Of a stretch of 64,000 nt of DNA, positions 1-11,535 are shown in pieces. A model generated the notes under the pieces. It had not been told where the DNA came from, made no database searches, and was given only the letters and a program-made list of their open reading frames with translations. The DNA is from Linnemannia elongata (lineage: Eukaryota > Mortierellomycota > Mortierellomycetes > Mortierellales > Mortierellaceae): positions 620,001 through 684,000 of the forward strand of contig JAXBDG010000019.1 of assembly GCA_036320915.1 (NCBI GenBank), read 5' to 3'. The first letter of the stretch is position 1, and each line of letters opens with the position of its first letter. The position numbers and the translations under genes were made by a program.

Positions 1-22
1 TTTCACACACACCTCTTACACT

Positions 23-1566
23 ATGCCCAAGGAACCCAAGGCCACAAAGGCTTCCAAGCCTATCAAGCCCAAGAAGAGTAAGCGAATATTATTATTATTA
101 TCTTGTTGTTATTCACCCCGTCTATCCAACGCTGATCCGCGTCAAACAACAACACCCATCAACACACCCCTCCTCCCTCTATCCTCTCCCTCATCATCCT
201 TCCATCCCCCTTCACTCCCCACCCCAAAAAAACTTTTTCTTTTTCTTTTTCTTTGCTTTTCTGGGTGTTGCTCGTTGCTACCCTCTTGTTTTTTTCACAC
301 AAACGTGATGCTCCCCAGGGCGCCAGTGCAGGAGATCAATAACATAGTGACAAACCCATCACCGGGTTCGGATCATCACCTCCCAACCTGAAAAAAGACA
401 AACACTTGGGCCTTTTTTGTTGAGGGGTATCTCGGAACCACCGGGCCAGACTGTATTACTTCCCAAGCGTTGGCACACACTGGCCAGGACACTTCGTCGT
501 CGCGTGTTTTGTTCTCCTTTGTCCTTCTAGGTGACCATGGACTCAGCGCCACCAACAATGATGACAATGGTATCCACCACCAACGCGGCCCGATATCGAA
601 CTTTTTCTTGACTGGAGACAAAAAAACACAATACAACTCGGGACCGCAGGAGCGCGTTTCAGTTGTTTACCTTTTTGTTCTTTGAGTCTTTCTTTTTACA
701 AAGGCTTGTTTACCCTTCTTTTCTCACCATCTTGGACGCGTCGTGGACCAACGGTCAGCTTGACCGAGGATAACGACGCGTTATTGACTCAATTTGTTCG
801 TCAATGCAGCGTTCGCTAACCCTGTTCTGTTGCCTTGTTTACCTTTTGCTGACCTTATTAGTCGCCGCTATCCCCATGCCCAAGCGTCCCGGTACTTCCT
901 GGAACATGTTCTTCCGCGAGCACATGGAGCGTGTCAAGGCCTCTGGAAAGCCCGTTGTCCCCACCGTCGAGGGTGCCATTGCTGCTGAGCTCTGGAAGAA
1001 CCTTGGCGCCGCCGAGAAGCAGGTAAATATCTCGATACCTCATCCTATGAACAAGACAACTCGAACATTTCGTGGCGATATGTAACGCAACGCAGATGCC
1101 AACCTACCCAATGCCATGGACAACATCATCAACAACGACAACCAAAACTCATCATGACGATTCTTCTAATGAATGATGATAGGCCTACCAAGAGAGATAC
1201 CGCGCCAACTTTGAGGCTTTCAAGCAGGAGACCAAGGACCGTCTCGAGGAGATGACCCCTGCCGAGTACAAGCTCGAGAACCAGCGCCGCGCCCAGTTGC
1301 GCGAGTCTGGCAAGAAGGGTCTCCCCTCGCTCAAGGACCCCAACGCACCCAAGCGCCCTCTTTCCAACTTCTTCCTCTACGCCAAGGACTTGCGTGAGTC
1401 TGGCAAGTATGCCCACTTGAACCTCAAGGAGCAGTCCCAAGCCTTTGCCGAGGCCTGGAAGAACCTCTCCGAGACCGACAAGGCCCGCTACACCGACAAG
1501 AACCGCATTGCTATGGAGGCCTACAAGATCGAGAAGGCTGCTTACGATGCCCAGGCTACTGCTTAA
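23..1566 (+). CDS. Two-HMG-box DNA-binding protein
   Basis: Exons 23-77, 862-1022 and 1183-1566 give 199 residues. A lysine-rich N-terminus (MPKEPKATKASKPIKPKK) is followed by HMG box A at about residues 22-92 (PMPKRPGTSWNMFF) and box B at about 124-193 (DPNAPKRPLSNFFLYAKDL). HMG boxes bend DNA; this two-box layout of about 200 residues matches the mitochondrial packaging proteins ABF2/TFAM and also small nuclear HMGB proteins. The N-terminus is basic but contains an early Glu and is not a clear presequence, so the compartment is open. Intron 1 is long (784 nt) and ends in TAG; donor GTAAGC at 78. An ATG at 804, in frame with exon 2, would give a hydrophobic leader instead; I prefer the spliced form because that leader is the pyrimidine-rich intron end. 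Only 22 bases precede the ATG, so an upstream exon outside the window cannot be excluded. Confidence 0.8.
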
Positions 1567-1951
1567 ATGGAGGAAAAAAGAAGTTGCACTTGAGATGACG
1601 CCGCTCGCCCACTTTCAAGCATTCTTTTTCTTTTTCTCTTTTGCGTTTCATAGTTTTCTTTTCTTTCTCTTTGTTTATTACCTCTCGTTTGTCCTTTTTT
1701 TGCGCTGTTCCAATAATCATGTCATACATACTGCTTTTTTCTTCATGCACATCACAAGTCTCGCATTCTCGCATTTACTTCTGATCATTGGTTTTAATTT
1801 GATGATGATATGAAGTGTAGTGAAGCAGAACCTTCATTTGGGTGGGCCATGCGCCATGCATACGTTGTGTGGGAAAAGAAAAGGGTATAGATGCTAGGCG
1901 AACATTGACGCGTCCTATAATATGTGTTTTGCTTCTCATCCACGTTTTACA
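1567..1951. other. Convergent intergenic region, HMG-box gene / DAD2
   Basis: This is the 385 nt spacer between two convergent stop codons. The first half is T-rich on the + strand, which fits a 3' UTR of the HMG gene. I see no open frame or RNA gene in it. Confidence 0.5.
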
Positions 1952-2661
1952 TTACGCTGTTGGAATCCTGACCAACGACGATTTTTCCTGCTCCTGCTGA
2001 TCTTGTTCCTGCGATGCGAATTTTTCTATAGTTTCGTACAGTAGGCCACAGTCCCCCCACCAAAAGCATGTTATTAACGTGTGCATAATTGCTTTACAAA
2101 CACACGCATCTGGTAGGGTAGATGATCGCTTTGGAAAGTTCGGAAAAGTTCTTTTGCTGTCTTCTTTTCTTTCTTTGCATTAACTGCTTACCTGTTAGAT
2201 CGATGGTCCTGAAGACACCTGCCCAGTTCTCAAGGACGTTTGATGTCGCTATTTGTTGTTTTTTTTTGTTGTTGTTGTTTGGTTGAGCACGTAACATCAA
2301 TGGTTAGATATTTCGCCATAATGATATTTCTGGTTTTGTAGATTGAAAGAGAGAGGCGAACGGCGCTCCTTATTGCTCCAAGATATGATGTTGGTTGATT
2401 TCCATTATTCCTTTGTTTTTCCTTCCTCCTAGCCATAAGTCCTGTGTGTTTCCCTGTTTGTTCGGTTAGAGGGCGGCTCAGTGAGGTGGTTTGTGTGTGA
2501 GTACCTTGGTTGCCTTGCATGAGGCCATCAAACTTCTCAGAAAGTTCATCAAAGTGCGTCTGGAGATGACTTGCGAGCTGGCGAAGTGCAAGTAGGTGTT
2601 CCAGCTCCTGTTTCTTTTCCTGCATGCGTTGCAGGAGATGAGGTGGTGCCGTCGAGGACAT
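1952..2661 (-). CDS. DAD2: DASH complex subunit Dad2
   Basis: Exons on the minus strand are 2661-2505, 2248-2192 and 2025-1952, giving 95 residues, the usual length for this family. Exon 1 holds the coiled-coil signature (MQEKKQELEHLLALRQLASH, residues 13-32). Exon 2 holds the conserved SNVLENWAGVFRTIDL block. Exon 3 ends in LVRIPTA, like the LVRIP tail I recall from other fungal Dad2 proteins. DASH/Dam1 is a fungal outer-kinetochore ring that couples chromosomes to microtubule plus ends. Both donors are strong (GTACTC, GTAAGC) and both acceptors are TAG. The last intron (2191-2026) contains competing AG sites, but only the one used here restores a family-like C-terminus. The gene is divergent from the PAPS reductase gene with 865 nt between the start codons. 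Confidence 0.87.
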
Positions 2662-3526
2662 GGTCTATACTGTGTTGTTGTGAGGAGATTCTTTCGTGGC
2701 GATTCCAAGGTCCTGTTTGACGCGAAGGAAGGGCAACCAAAGGAAAGAAAGGATAGAATGCAAAGCCACCACTCGTCACGTTATAGTTTTCTTGCTCTCG
2801 CAAACCCTCTCTACTTGAGAAAAAAGCTGAACCCTACATAAGTGCACATCTAGGGAAAAGAGTCAAGGGTTGCGATTTGATTCGCTAAGGAAGGAGAGAG
2901 AGGTAGATTAGCGGTGGTGTCATCGCGTCCAGAGAAGACGCAATGGACAGGGATAGTCTGCAAAAGCACTCCTAATCAGCAGTCCCCTCCTTCCTTCTCT
3001 TTCGTTCGTTGCACAGTTGTTACATGGACCTGCACTGATGCACCACAGACTAGAAGGGGGGTGGAGAGTGGAGAGAAGGGGGGGCACAGGCGAATTCGCC
3101 TTGTTGTGGATGTGCGTTTGTAATTGTTTTGTTTGTATCCACCGTGGCAATTGCATCCTTTGATCATTAAGCAATGGATAAGAAAAGACGATTGATTAGA
3201 AGCGACTACGCGTTCGCTTTGCGGAACGGATTTGTCAGAAACCCTTGAGTTCTTTTTTTCATACTTAAACCTTCGGAGATCCTTCGTTTTCCATTCTTTC
3301 TTTCCTTCATTCTTCAACCTCCTTTCTCTTCACTCTTATCACCCTCTCCACTCTCTCTTCTTGTTTCAACTCAGGACTGTTTGTTTGCATTTTGCCCATT
3401 CGCATTCATAACCCCATTCATTATCACTACTACCATCCTCATTCACACACACATACATATCCTCACTCTCCACTCTTCACCCACCACCAACACAACACCA
3501 GCACACACATACACATACATAACACA
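2662..3526. promoter_or_regulatory. Divergent intergenic region, DAD2 / PAPS reductase
   Basis: These 865 nt separate two start codons. The left side is GA-rich on the + strand (CT-rich in front of DAD2). The right side, about 3290-3525, is CT- and CA-rich in front of the PAPS reductase. An ATG at 3392 is in frame with the reductase but codes for His/Pro/Thr-rich simple sequence, so I read it as leader. No other gene is visible. Confidence 0.5.
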
Positions 3527-4492
3527 ATGCCAGAATCAACAGCCCCACAAGTCTCCTCCTTCTCGGCCACCTTCACCCCCGCCCACCTCAAATTCATCAA
3601 TGCCAAGCTCGAGAAGCTTTCTCCCGAGAAAATCATCGAATGGGCCATGATCTCACTCCCTGGCTTAATCCAAACCACAGCCTTCGGCCCCACTGGCCTT
3701 GTCATCCTTGACATGATCAACCGCATCCACATCGACAACCAGTCCGCCGCCAATGTCCACCCCACCCCTGCCTCCTCCTCTGCCTCCGAAGATGAGAGCG
3801 ACGACGGTGATCATCACTTCAAAAAGTCGGGCTACAACACTCGACGTCACCCAGTGCCATTGATCTTTATTGATACCCTGTACCATTTCCAGGAGACGTT
3901 GGATCTGGCGCAGCGGGTCCAGGATCATTACAACATCCCTCTCAAAGTCTACAAGCCCCTCAACTGCGAGACCACTGCTGACTTCGAGAGCCAGTACGGC
4001 CAGCAGCTCTGGGAGACTGATGATCTCTCCTACGATTACCTCGTCAAAGTCGAACCTGGTCGTCGTGCATACCAAGAGCTTGGAGCTCAAGCCGTCATCT
4101 CTGGTCGTCGTCGGTCCCAAAAGGGTGATCGTGCCCACCTCGACATTCTTGAGATCGAGTCCGGTACTGGTCTCCTCAAGTTGAACCCCCTTGCGACTTG
4201 GTCCTTCCAACAAGTGTGGACCTACCTCCGTGCCTACCAGGTCCCCTTCAACGCTCTGTTGGATCAGGGCTACCGGTCGATCGGTGACTGGCATTCGACC
4301 AAGCCTGCGTCTAACCCTGATGATGAGCGGTCGGGTCGTTGGGAGGGCAAGCAGAAGTCCGAGTGTGGACTGCATGTTGACTACTTCAAGATGAGAGCCG
4401 AGTTCCAGGCGACTCAGAAGAAGAAGCAGGCCCTTCTTGCCTCCCGTGAGGCTGCAGCCGCCGCTGCTGTTGCTCCTGCCGTCCAGGCATAG
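3527..4492 (+). CDS. MET16: Phosphoadenylyl-sulfate (PAPS) reductase
   Basis: A single exon encodes 321 residues. The enzyme reduces PAPS to sulfite with thioredoxin in cytosolic sulfate assimilation. The PP-loop region lies at about residues 47-62 (TTAFGPTGLVILDM). The C-terminal signature GYRSIGDWHST is followed by the catalytic-cysteine motif SECGLH, with Cys at 280. Residues 72-108 form an acidic Ser/Asp/His insert (ASEDESDDGDHH) just before the conserved PLIFIDTLYHF strand; I do not recall such an insert in the yeast enzyme, which is about 260 residues. The C-terminus is Ala-rich. The start at 3527 follows a simple-sequence leader. The gene has no intron, unlike every other protein gene here. 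A plain adenylyl-sulfate (APS) reductase is less likely in a fungus and cannot be separated further from sequence alone. Confidence 0.92.
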   Translation: MPESTAPQVSSFSATFTPAHLKFINAKLEKLSPEKIIEWAMISLPGLIQTTAFGPTGLVILDMINRIHIDNQSAANVHPTPASSSASEDESDDGDHHFKKSGYNTRRHPVPLIFIDTLYHFQETLDLAQRVQDHYNIPLKVYKPLNCETTADFESQYGQQLWETDDLSYDYLVKVEPGRRAYQELGAQAVISGRRRSQKGDRAHLDILEIESGTGLLKLNPLATWSFQQVWTYLRAYQVPFNALLDQGYRSIGDWHSTKPASNPDDERSGRWEGKQKSECGLHVDYFKMRAEFQATQKKKQALLASREAAAAAAVAPAVQA

Positions 4493-4699
4493 AAGCGATA
4501 ACAAGGCCGGCTAGCCAATCTTTTACGTTTGTTTACTGATTGCGCGATCGTCTCGTCCGTTTTACCCCCCCTTACCGAGACGCACGAGCAATTGAGTTGG
4601 CTAGGGGGGTGGTTGGAGGAAGTAGAAAATGAGATGCGATTATCGATTGAGTCTTTTTATTGAGAAATCACACCATTTTTTCTTCCTTCTATGGGTCTG

Positions 4700-4700
<1 letters not shown>

Positions 4701-4735
<35 letters not shown>
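4701..4735. repeat. (CT)n microsatellite
   Basis: About 17 perfect CT units downstream of the PAPS reductase stop codon. This is directly visible. Confidence 0.95.
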
Positions 4736-4740
<5 letters not shown>

Positions 4741-5107
4741 GTCTCCCCCCCTTATCTCGTTCGTTGCCCCCGCATTCATCAAACAAACAAACCTCTCTCC
4801 TCCACATTCTTCTTCCCATGTGCGATCTTGTACTTCTAGTCATCCTAACCCGCTCACACTTACACGTTATACCACCACTCTCCCTCTCATTTCCCCCTCA
4901 CCTCTCTCGCCAAAAATCACACCTTCCCATTGCATTGTAAATACTTCATCTAATTATTAAAGAAACTCTCCCATTCAAAAAATATATATTCACCTGAGCC
5001 CCTAACTGCGATGTCTGCCAATTGAAAACGATGAGCATGATGGCAGAACATGGTGCAAGCATGAAGATAATGCAATAAGGTGGTTGCGGAGCAAAAAAAC
5101 AAAACTA

Positions 5108-5217
5108 CCCCCCCCCCCCCCACTTCTGTTTGAAGATAAAGCAATGATTGAGAAAGAACCCTGACCATCTCCATGCACGTAAGCAATTGGAGATTTTTCG
5201 ACGGGGGGGGGGGGGGG
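5108..5217. repeat. C14 and G15 homopolymers in inverted arrangement
   Basis: A run of 14 C (5108-5121) and a run of 15 G (5203-5217) lie 81 nt apart, so the two arms can pair on either strand. Each run could alternatively form quadruplex or i-motif structures. The exact lengths may be affected by assembly error in homopolymers. Confidence 0.8.
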
Positions 5218-8001
5218 TCTTTTTTCTTATTTTCTCCAGCAAATAAGAAAACCGCGTGGAAATGATAGGACGATCAAGTGAGAGAGAACAAAAAAGAAAA
5301 AAAAAGGGCTATCTGCCTATAGGAAGACCTTTTTCGGTCTCGGAGTGGTACTGTAGTTCGCAATACGCAAGCAAATGCATGATAAGAAGGATCTCCTACG
5401 ACCAAGTTTTCCTTCTTTCTCGGCGTTGCTTTTTCCGAACAAAGGGCAAAAGGTGCTCGTCGACGTGTCGATCAATTGGTCGCCCACACATATACCATTG
5501 GCATAAACGCAAGGCAACAGAGTGTGACTGGGGAGAAGGTAGTTAACAATATGTTGTCAACCAGAATCAACCAACCAAGTAAAAAAAAGATCGTAGGGAA
5601 GAAATGGCGTCAGATTGCGCGTTCTGGCGGAGGTGAAAAGCAGTCCTGCGATGGGGCCTAATCGGCTTTGCCTTTACCCTCCGCCCGCATGCAACGAACG
5701 CTCACGTTTCTATCGGCTCAGAAGGAGAACCCGCACGTGAGAGGATAGGTTGAAGGGTAGGAGCGCGAACAAGAGCGCAAGGTGGTTGTCGGATTTTCAG
5801 GAACATATCCTTGCACGTGACATGTATTAGGCGCATATGCATTGTGCTTGCAAGTAAATGGACAGGCCTGAAAGCAATAACGCAAATTGATATTTGCAAC
5901 TCATGCATGTAAAACTGTTTGCAGAAAAGAGAGGATCAGGGCAGGAGACAGGAGAAGGCAAAGTAGGGGTTTCAAATCCTCGAGATCCCATAAACGAACC
6001 AAAGCTCCGATTACACCGAGAGAGAGAGAGAGAGAAAAGTGAGGGATATTAGGTGGGCACGGAGCCATTGCGTTGTCGCGGTCTGTTTGGCACTCGGGCC
6101 ATCCTAATTCGATACTAGCTAGAACTAACCCAAAAAAAACAGTGCTAATGATACACACCGGAAAACTCATTCATTATTGTTCTCGTAATAAAAAGGGTGG
6201 ATGGACGGTGTAGAAGTAGTGGGTATTGTGGTCTGTAGGCCACTCTTGTGGGCAAGATCGGGAGTTACGAAGTAGGGAAGGCAGATAGGTAAAGGCAAGC
6301 AAAGGCAGGCAGGGACATGTGCCGTAAAAAAAAATACACGCTCAAAACAGGTGAAGACTAGAACTGGCGAACGACGGACGAGGTGATTGGTCCAATGGGT
6401 TGAAAGGGGAAGAGGGATGGCAAGGTGAGAAAAGAAAAACACGCTAACATTAGTAAGGGCATCAAGTAAAGGAGAAAGGGAGGAGGACGAGGAGGAGGTC
6501 CATGTTCATTTTGCTTGTTTTTCTCTTTCACCAAGAGGATGTTGAATCTATCCAGCGGGGTCACTCATGGGCCTAATGCTTTTGGTGTTGCTGCCGTAAA
6601 CGTTTTTCTTTATTTCGTTTACGTTATTTGCACTCTTCATAATGCAACTTTAATGTTTTGTCGTTGTAAACATGATGGAAGTAGAATTCGAAAGAGGAGG
6701 ACAATATCCAAAGGGACTATTTGCCGTTTCAGAGGATGAGTTGTGAAGAAGTAGAGGTGTATATATGCGCTTCTATGGTTAGCGCTAAAGAGAAAGAGAG
6801 TATTGGACATGATCGAGAAGCTCCATGCATCCATAGAAAAGAATGGACCTGCGAGGATGACTTCCATCCCTGCCCATCGTCTGTTATTTTTCCTTGCCCT
6901 GAACCTGACCTTCTTGTATCCCCTCATTCTCTTGTGAGCTCACAACACAAAACAACAACCAAATTTCTGTCCCCCCTCACCTTCTCTAACCTCTATCAGG
7001 CCTCTTCTTCCTCCCCAATGGACATTCCTGCTCGCGCGCCAGGGCAGTCTTTACTAGAACGAAAATAAAAATACATCAGACGAGGTCACCCTCGCCTGTT
7101 GTAGAATCGAGTGGCGTTCTGTAAATAGGGAGAAAAGGAAGGGTTTTTGGAAGTGAACGATGCAGTGTTTTACAGTCCTTTGCCGTGTCTTACGCGCATG
7201 TAATTTTGTCCTTCCTTTTCATGCTACCGACACTGGCGTACCTTGAACTGGATCCTTGTTTTCCGTCTACCAAAAACAAGTTGGAATGTTTTACTCTGGG
7301 GTGTCAAGTTTCTTTCTTTGACTTGCTGTTAGTTTGTCTCCTCAGTTTGGTCCATTGAAGACTGATGTTGTGTTGTTGCTACTGGGCGCTGTGTTTTAGG
7401 CAGAGGCAATCAATCATTAAAACGATAAAAATGAACGGAGAGGTAGGAACGATCTTGTCAATTGGCTGATCCTTTTGGTGACAAAGTGTTCCTACGTCCG
7501 TGATTGCTATGTCCTTGTTCCTTGCCTTCCTTCTTTTTGGCGGATGTGAATGTATGCGTGAATGTAGGTATATGTGCATATAAATATTGAGAGCAGGATT
7601 TGGACAAGAGAGAAAGGGAAAGAGAGAGAGAGAAACAGGACGATGAATGAATGGACACGGTCAGCCTCTCTCTTGACCCCGGAGATAATTGTTTTCATTG
7701 AAGAGAGGGCGTCCGGGCCTCCTTTCTTTGTCGTCACTTTCCTCACGTCGTCGACCTTGACTCTTGACTTGACCAAGTTAAGGTACCTCTTCGTAATACT
7801 TTGTATATTTGTCCATCATTGGTTCACCCTTGTTGAACCTGTTGTTGTTGCATGTCAACCAGTCAGTCGCCTTCCTCCCTCTTTGTCCTCTTCTCTCACG
7901 TCTTTTCTTGTGGTTTGTTTGGTCACTTTTTTCAAACACATTCACACGTCCTTTTCTTTCCTCTACTTCTTCCTCTTTCATTACCGTTTTCTCTTTTCTT
8001 T

Positions 8002-8004
<3 letters not shown>

Positions 8005-8039
<35 letters not shown>

Positions 8040-8058
8040 CTTTCACTTTCACTTTCAC
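8005..8058. repeat. (TC)n plus (TTTCAC)3 tract upstream of the PPZ gene
   Basis: (TC)16 at 8005-8036 is followed by three TTTCAC units at 8041-8058, within a longer pyrimidine-rich leader of the phosphatase gene. Confidence 0.9.
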
Positions 8059-8559
8059 TTTCTCTTTTTCCTTCTCTCTTTCTTCTTTCCTCTTTCAATT
8101 TTCAATTACTTAGCCCTCGTACTCCTCTCCCTTCCTCCCTCTCACCTGTCCACCTTCTCCACACGCTTATTTCCCAAGGCACACTCTCTCACATACACAA
8201 AGTGAGCCTTTTTCTGTTCTTGTTTTGTTTTAGCTTGACAACCCAACCCACGCCGCCACACGCGCTCATATCATCCTCTCCTTCTTTCTCCTTTCTCTTT
8301 TCTCTTCTTTTACACATACTTGCTCTGACAGTTCCCCACTTCCTTTCCCCCCCTCTTTTTTCATTCCCTTTTTTTTTATCCTCGCATACTTTTAATACCT
8401 CTCCTTCTTCGGACAGACGACCTTATTTGTATTTTATTTGCTTTTTGTTTCTCTTCCCTGTCCTTTTCCTCCCTCCACGCCCTCTCCTTTCGCCACCACC
8501 ATCACCACCCTCGCGCCACCACCACCACCCTCTCCACACATACCCTCCCTTTCACTACT

Positions 8560-11535
8560 ATGGGGAACCAGACGAGCAAGAAGGCGAGTCCAAAGGGATC
8601 CACCCGCACCCTGGGCTCTGAGACCGATTACCTTTCTGCCAATAGCAGCCAACCCTCCCTCCAAGAAGCCAAGCGTGACTCTCTCTCCACTAGAACAACT
8701 GCAGCTACGACGGGACTGAATGGAGGCAGCTCCATCGAGGCAGCCAATGGGCGTGTCCAAGGAACATCAACATCTCATGAGAAGAACACCAATGGCAACA
8801 ACAGTAACAGTAACAACAATAACCCAGTATCACCCCTATTGGGTCGGTCCTCCCACGAGTCTGCGACTGGAGTAGCAGCACCGACAGCCTTATTGGCGTC
8901 CCTCCCTCGCGCCAGGCCGAGTTCCACGTGCGAAAGTAGCCCCGTTCAGGTGAACGTCGATGTCGTCTCGGGGACCATCCTGCCAAGCCATGCCCAGGAC
9001 TCGTCTGAACGAAGGCTGAAGTCGTCGCTTGGCTCGAGTGACTTGATTCAACCTCCACCAGCAGCCCATACCCAAGACAGCACACCACACCATTACCAAC
9101 AACAACAGCAGCAACAGCGCCATTCAAGTCAAGGGGTCGTAGGTCCGAGCTCGACAGGCGTGTCAGGGCTACAACAACAAGGACATACTAGTACTCAAAA
9201 CGGAGCAGGCTCGAATGGCCCAGGAGCAGCTAGCTCACCCGACAAAACCAACACCACCACCAAGACGACTACTGGCATCAACAATAATAACAACAGCACC
9301 AACAAAGCACCAGATAGCAACAAGGATGGCGTAGCCAATGTCGACTCGAAAAAAAGACAGGAGCACTATGATCACATCAAAAACAATATCTTTGGACGCA
9401 GCAGCAGCAGCGACCCAACAACAACCAACATTGACCACCACCACAACCATGACAACGACTTCGTGCTCCCCCCTGCCAATGGCCACGATGACCACCAACA
9501 AGCTCACCAGCAGAGTCAAGCAAACGGAGCCAACAGTAACAAAGATACCCAACATGACCATGAACACGACCACAGTCATCAGGAGCAAGAACAGGAACCA
9601 CCTGCGCCTCCTCCACCAGAGCCAAGCATTCCCTTTGCTGTCCTAGAGCCAGGCGAGCCCATCCTGGTCAAGCGACCTCATTTGCCACCATTGGTCATCC
9701 CCTCATCGCTGCCCTCCTCTGCCCGCTCGGCACCTCTGACAAAGTCGCTGGAACTCTCACCGACGGCGCGCATTCCCTTCTTGGGATCGGGCGACAAGAG
9801 CAGCAAAGTCGTGGATATCGACGAGATGATTTCAAAGCTGCTAGACGCTGGCTACTCGGGCAAGATCGCCAAGAACATCTGTCTCCGCAACAATGAGATT
9901 GTCTATATCTGTCAGACTGCCCGGGAGGTATTCCTTTCTCAGCCGACGTTGATCGAGTTGAATGCACCAGTCAAGATTGTGGGCGATATCCATGGACAGT
10001 ACACGGACTTGCTGAGGATGTTTGAGATGTGCGGGTTCCCCCCCTCAGCCAACTTTTTGTTCCTGGGCGACTATGTGGATAGAGGCAAGATGAGTCTCGA
10101 GACGATTCTTTTACTGTTTTGCTACAAGATCAAGTACCCCGAAAACTTTTTCTTGCTCCGTGGTAATCACGAGTGCGCAAGTGTCACCAAAGGTAAGAGT
10201 CAATGAACATCGTGAAGAAAGAAAAAAGAGGGTTTGCGTTGTTGGTGATTTCATTAGTTTGTTTGTTTGTTTATGTGCGGGTTTATGAAAGGAGAGTGAA
10301 GAGAGAGACAGAGAGGCATGGCCTCACATGAGCTTTGAGGGGTTGCAGTGAGGGGTATAGTTGAAGTAAGAAAAAGAAGAAAAGAAACCAGGGGTACCAG
10401 ACAAGCCAGACCAACCAGACTGCATCGTTCGTTCCCTCCCCCTTATTCTTCTTGTTCTCCTCAACTGTCGGGTGACGCATTTATTTGTGTTTGTGTGCAG
10501 GTTGAGTCTTTGTTTTTTTACCCTTTCATTTTGGTCGTATGGTCATTGTTGATATACCCACCCCTTGCTGCCTTCAGATGACTCTTTTGCGGTCTGACCC
10601 TGTGTTACAAACGGCAAATGAGGGTCTGACCAACAGAGAAGCTGTTAGTACTGTCGTTGATGTGCTCAGACCGAAGATGACAAAGAGGAAATAATGCTCA
10701 CCTCTTTTCTTCCTTTCATCCTCTTACGCCCAATTTTCACTCTCCCTTTTGCAACCCCTTTAGTCTACGGTTTCTATGACGAGTGCAAACGCCGAGCGAG
10801 CATCAAGATGTGGAAGGCCTTTGTCGATGTGTTCAATTGTCTACCCTTGGCAGCCATTGTCGCCAACAAGATCTTTTGTGTCCACGGAGGTCTCTCGCCA
10901 TCACTGGGAACTATGGATGACATTCGCGCCCTGCGACGACCAACCGACGTCCCCGACTATGGATTGCTGAACGATCTCCTGTGGTCAGACCCCTCGGACA
11001 CGGCACTAGACTGGGAAGACAACGAGCGCGGGGTGTCGTACTGTTTTGGGCGCAGCATCATCCAAAAGTTCTTGAACAAACATGACTTTGACTTGATCTG
11101 CCGCGCGCACATGGTGGTCGAAGACGGGTACGAATTCTTTAACGATCGAGCTCTGGTCACGGTTTTTTCTGCGCCCAATTACTGTGGCGAGTTTGATAAC
11201 TTTGGGGCGGTGATGAGTGTGAGTGAAGAGTTGCTCTGTTCGTTTGAGCTGCTCAAGCCCATTGACCAGGCGACGGCTCGTGCGCAGATGCAGAGTTTGG
11301 CGGCGACGAATGGTGGTTGGAGAGTGAACAAGCAGCGCCTCAGGTAAGAAAAAAAAATTACAGTGCATGAATGTGCAATGTTGAGATGAGATGAAACTAT
11401 GACTAGGTTTTATTATTGTTCATTTGGACTCACTATGCCTTTTCATCTGATTTTCTTAATGCGTTCGTTATCAACAGCATACCCGATAGCAATTCTCTCT
11501 ATGGAGTCACGCAGAACACGGGCTTCAGCAATTGA
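8560..11535 (+). CDS. PPZ1: PPZ-type Ser/Thr protein phosphatase (PP1 superfamily)
   Basis: Exons 8560-10192, 10764-11343 and a small last exon starting at 11478 or 11490, giving 756 or 752 residues. The N-terminus MGNQTSKK fits N-myristoylation as in yeast Ppz1. About 420 residues of Ser/Asn/Gln/His-rich disordered sequence follow. The PP1-like catalytic domain runs from about residue 424 ([17 protein letters not shown]) to 720 with GDIHGQY (475), GDYVDRG (503), GNHECAS (535), HGGLSP and [15 protein letters not shown] phosphatases act in monovalent-cation homeostasis and cell integrity in yeasts. Intron 1 (10193-10763) splits the domain just after [10 protein letters not shown]. Without the last splice the frame stops four bases beyond 11343. 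Using either TAG (11487-11489) or CAG (11475-11477) as acceptor keeps frame and adds 15 or 19 residues. The long N-terminus argues against plain GLC7/PP1. Confidence 0.92.

Larger units (their letters stand above)
4493..8559. other. 4.1 kb low-complexity intergenic region
   Basis: I find no supportable gene in this stretch. Short frames on both strands have no family resemblance and are Ser/Leu/Phe-rich translations of CT tracts. It contains (CT)17 at 4701-4735, a C14 run at 5108-5121, a G15 run at 5203-5217, (GA) runs near 6020-6034, (TC)16 at 8005-8036 and (TTTCAC)3 at 8041-8058. The last ~700 nt are strongly pyrimidine-rich and lead into the PPZ start codon. A non-coding RNA or long 5' UTR cannot be ruled out. 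Confidence 0.5.

Noticed and set aside
804..1085. Separate start at 804 giving a secreted HMG-box protein
   Set aside because: The hydrophobic leader is the pyrimidine-rich end of intron 1; splicing from 77 to 862 gives a basic N-terminus and exact frame. Kept only as an alternative.
3665..4504. 279-residue open frame antisense to PAPS reductase
   Set aside because: It mirrors the codon pattern of the reductase, has no family resemblance and no leader tract.
7574..8621. Long Ser/Leu/Phe-rich frames on the + strand before PPZ
   Set aside because: They are translations of CT microsatellites and end at or overlap the PPZ start; no domain is visible.
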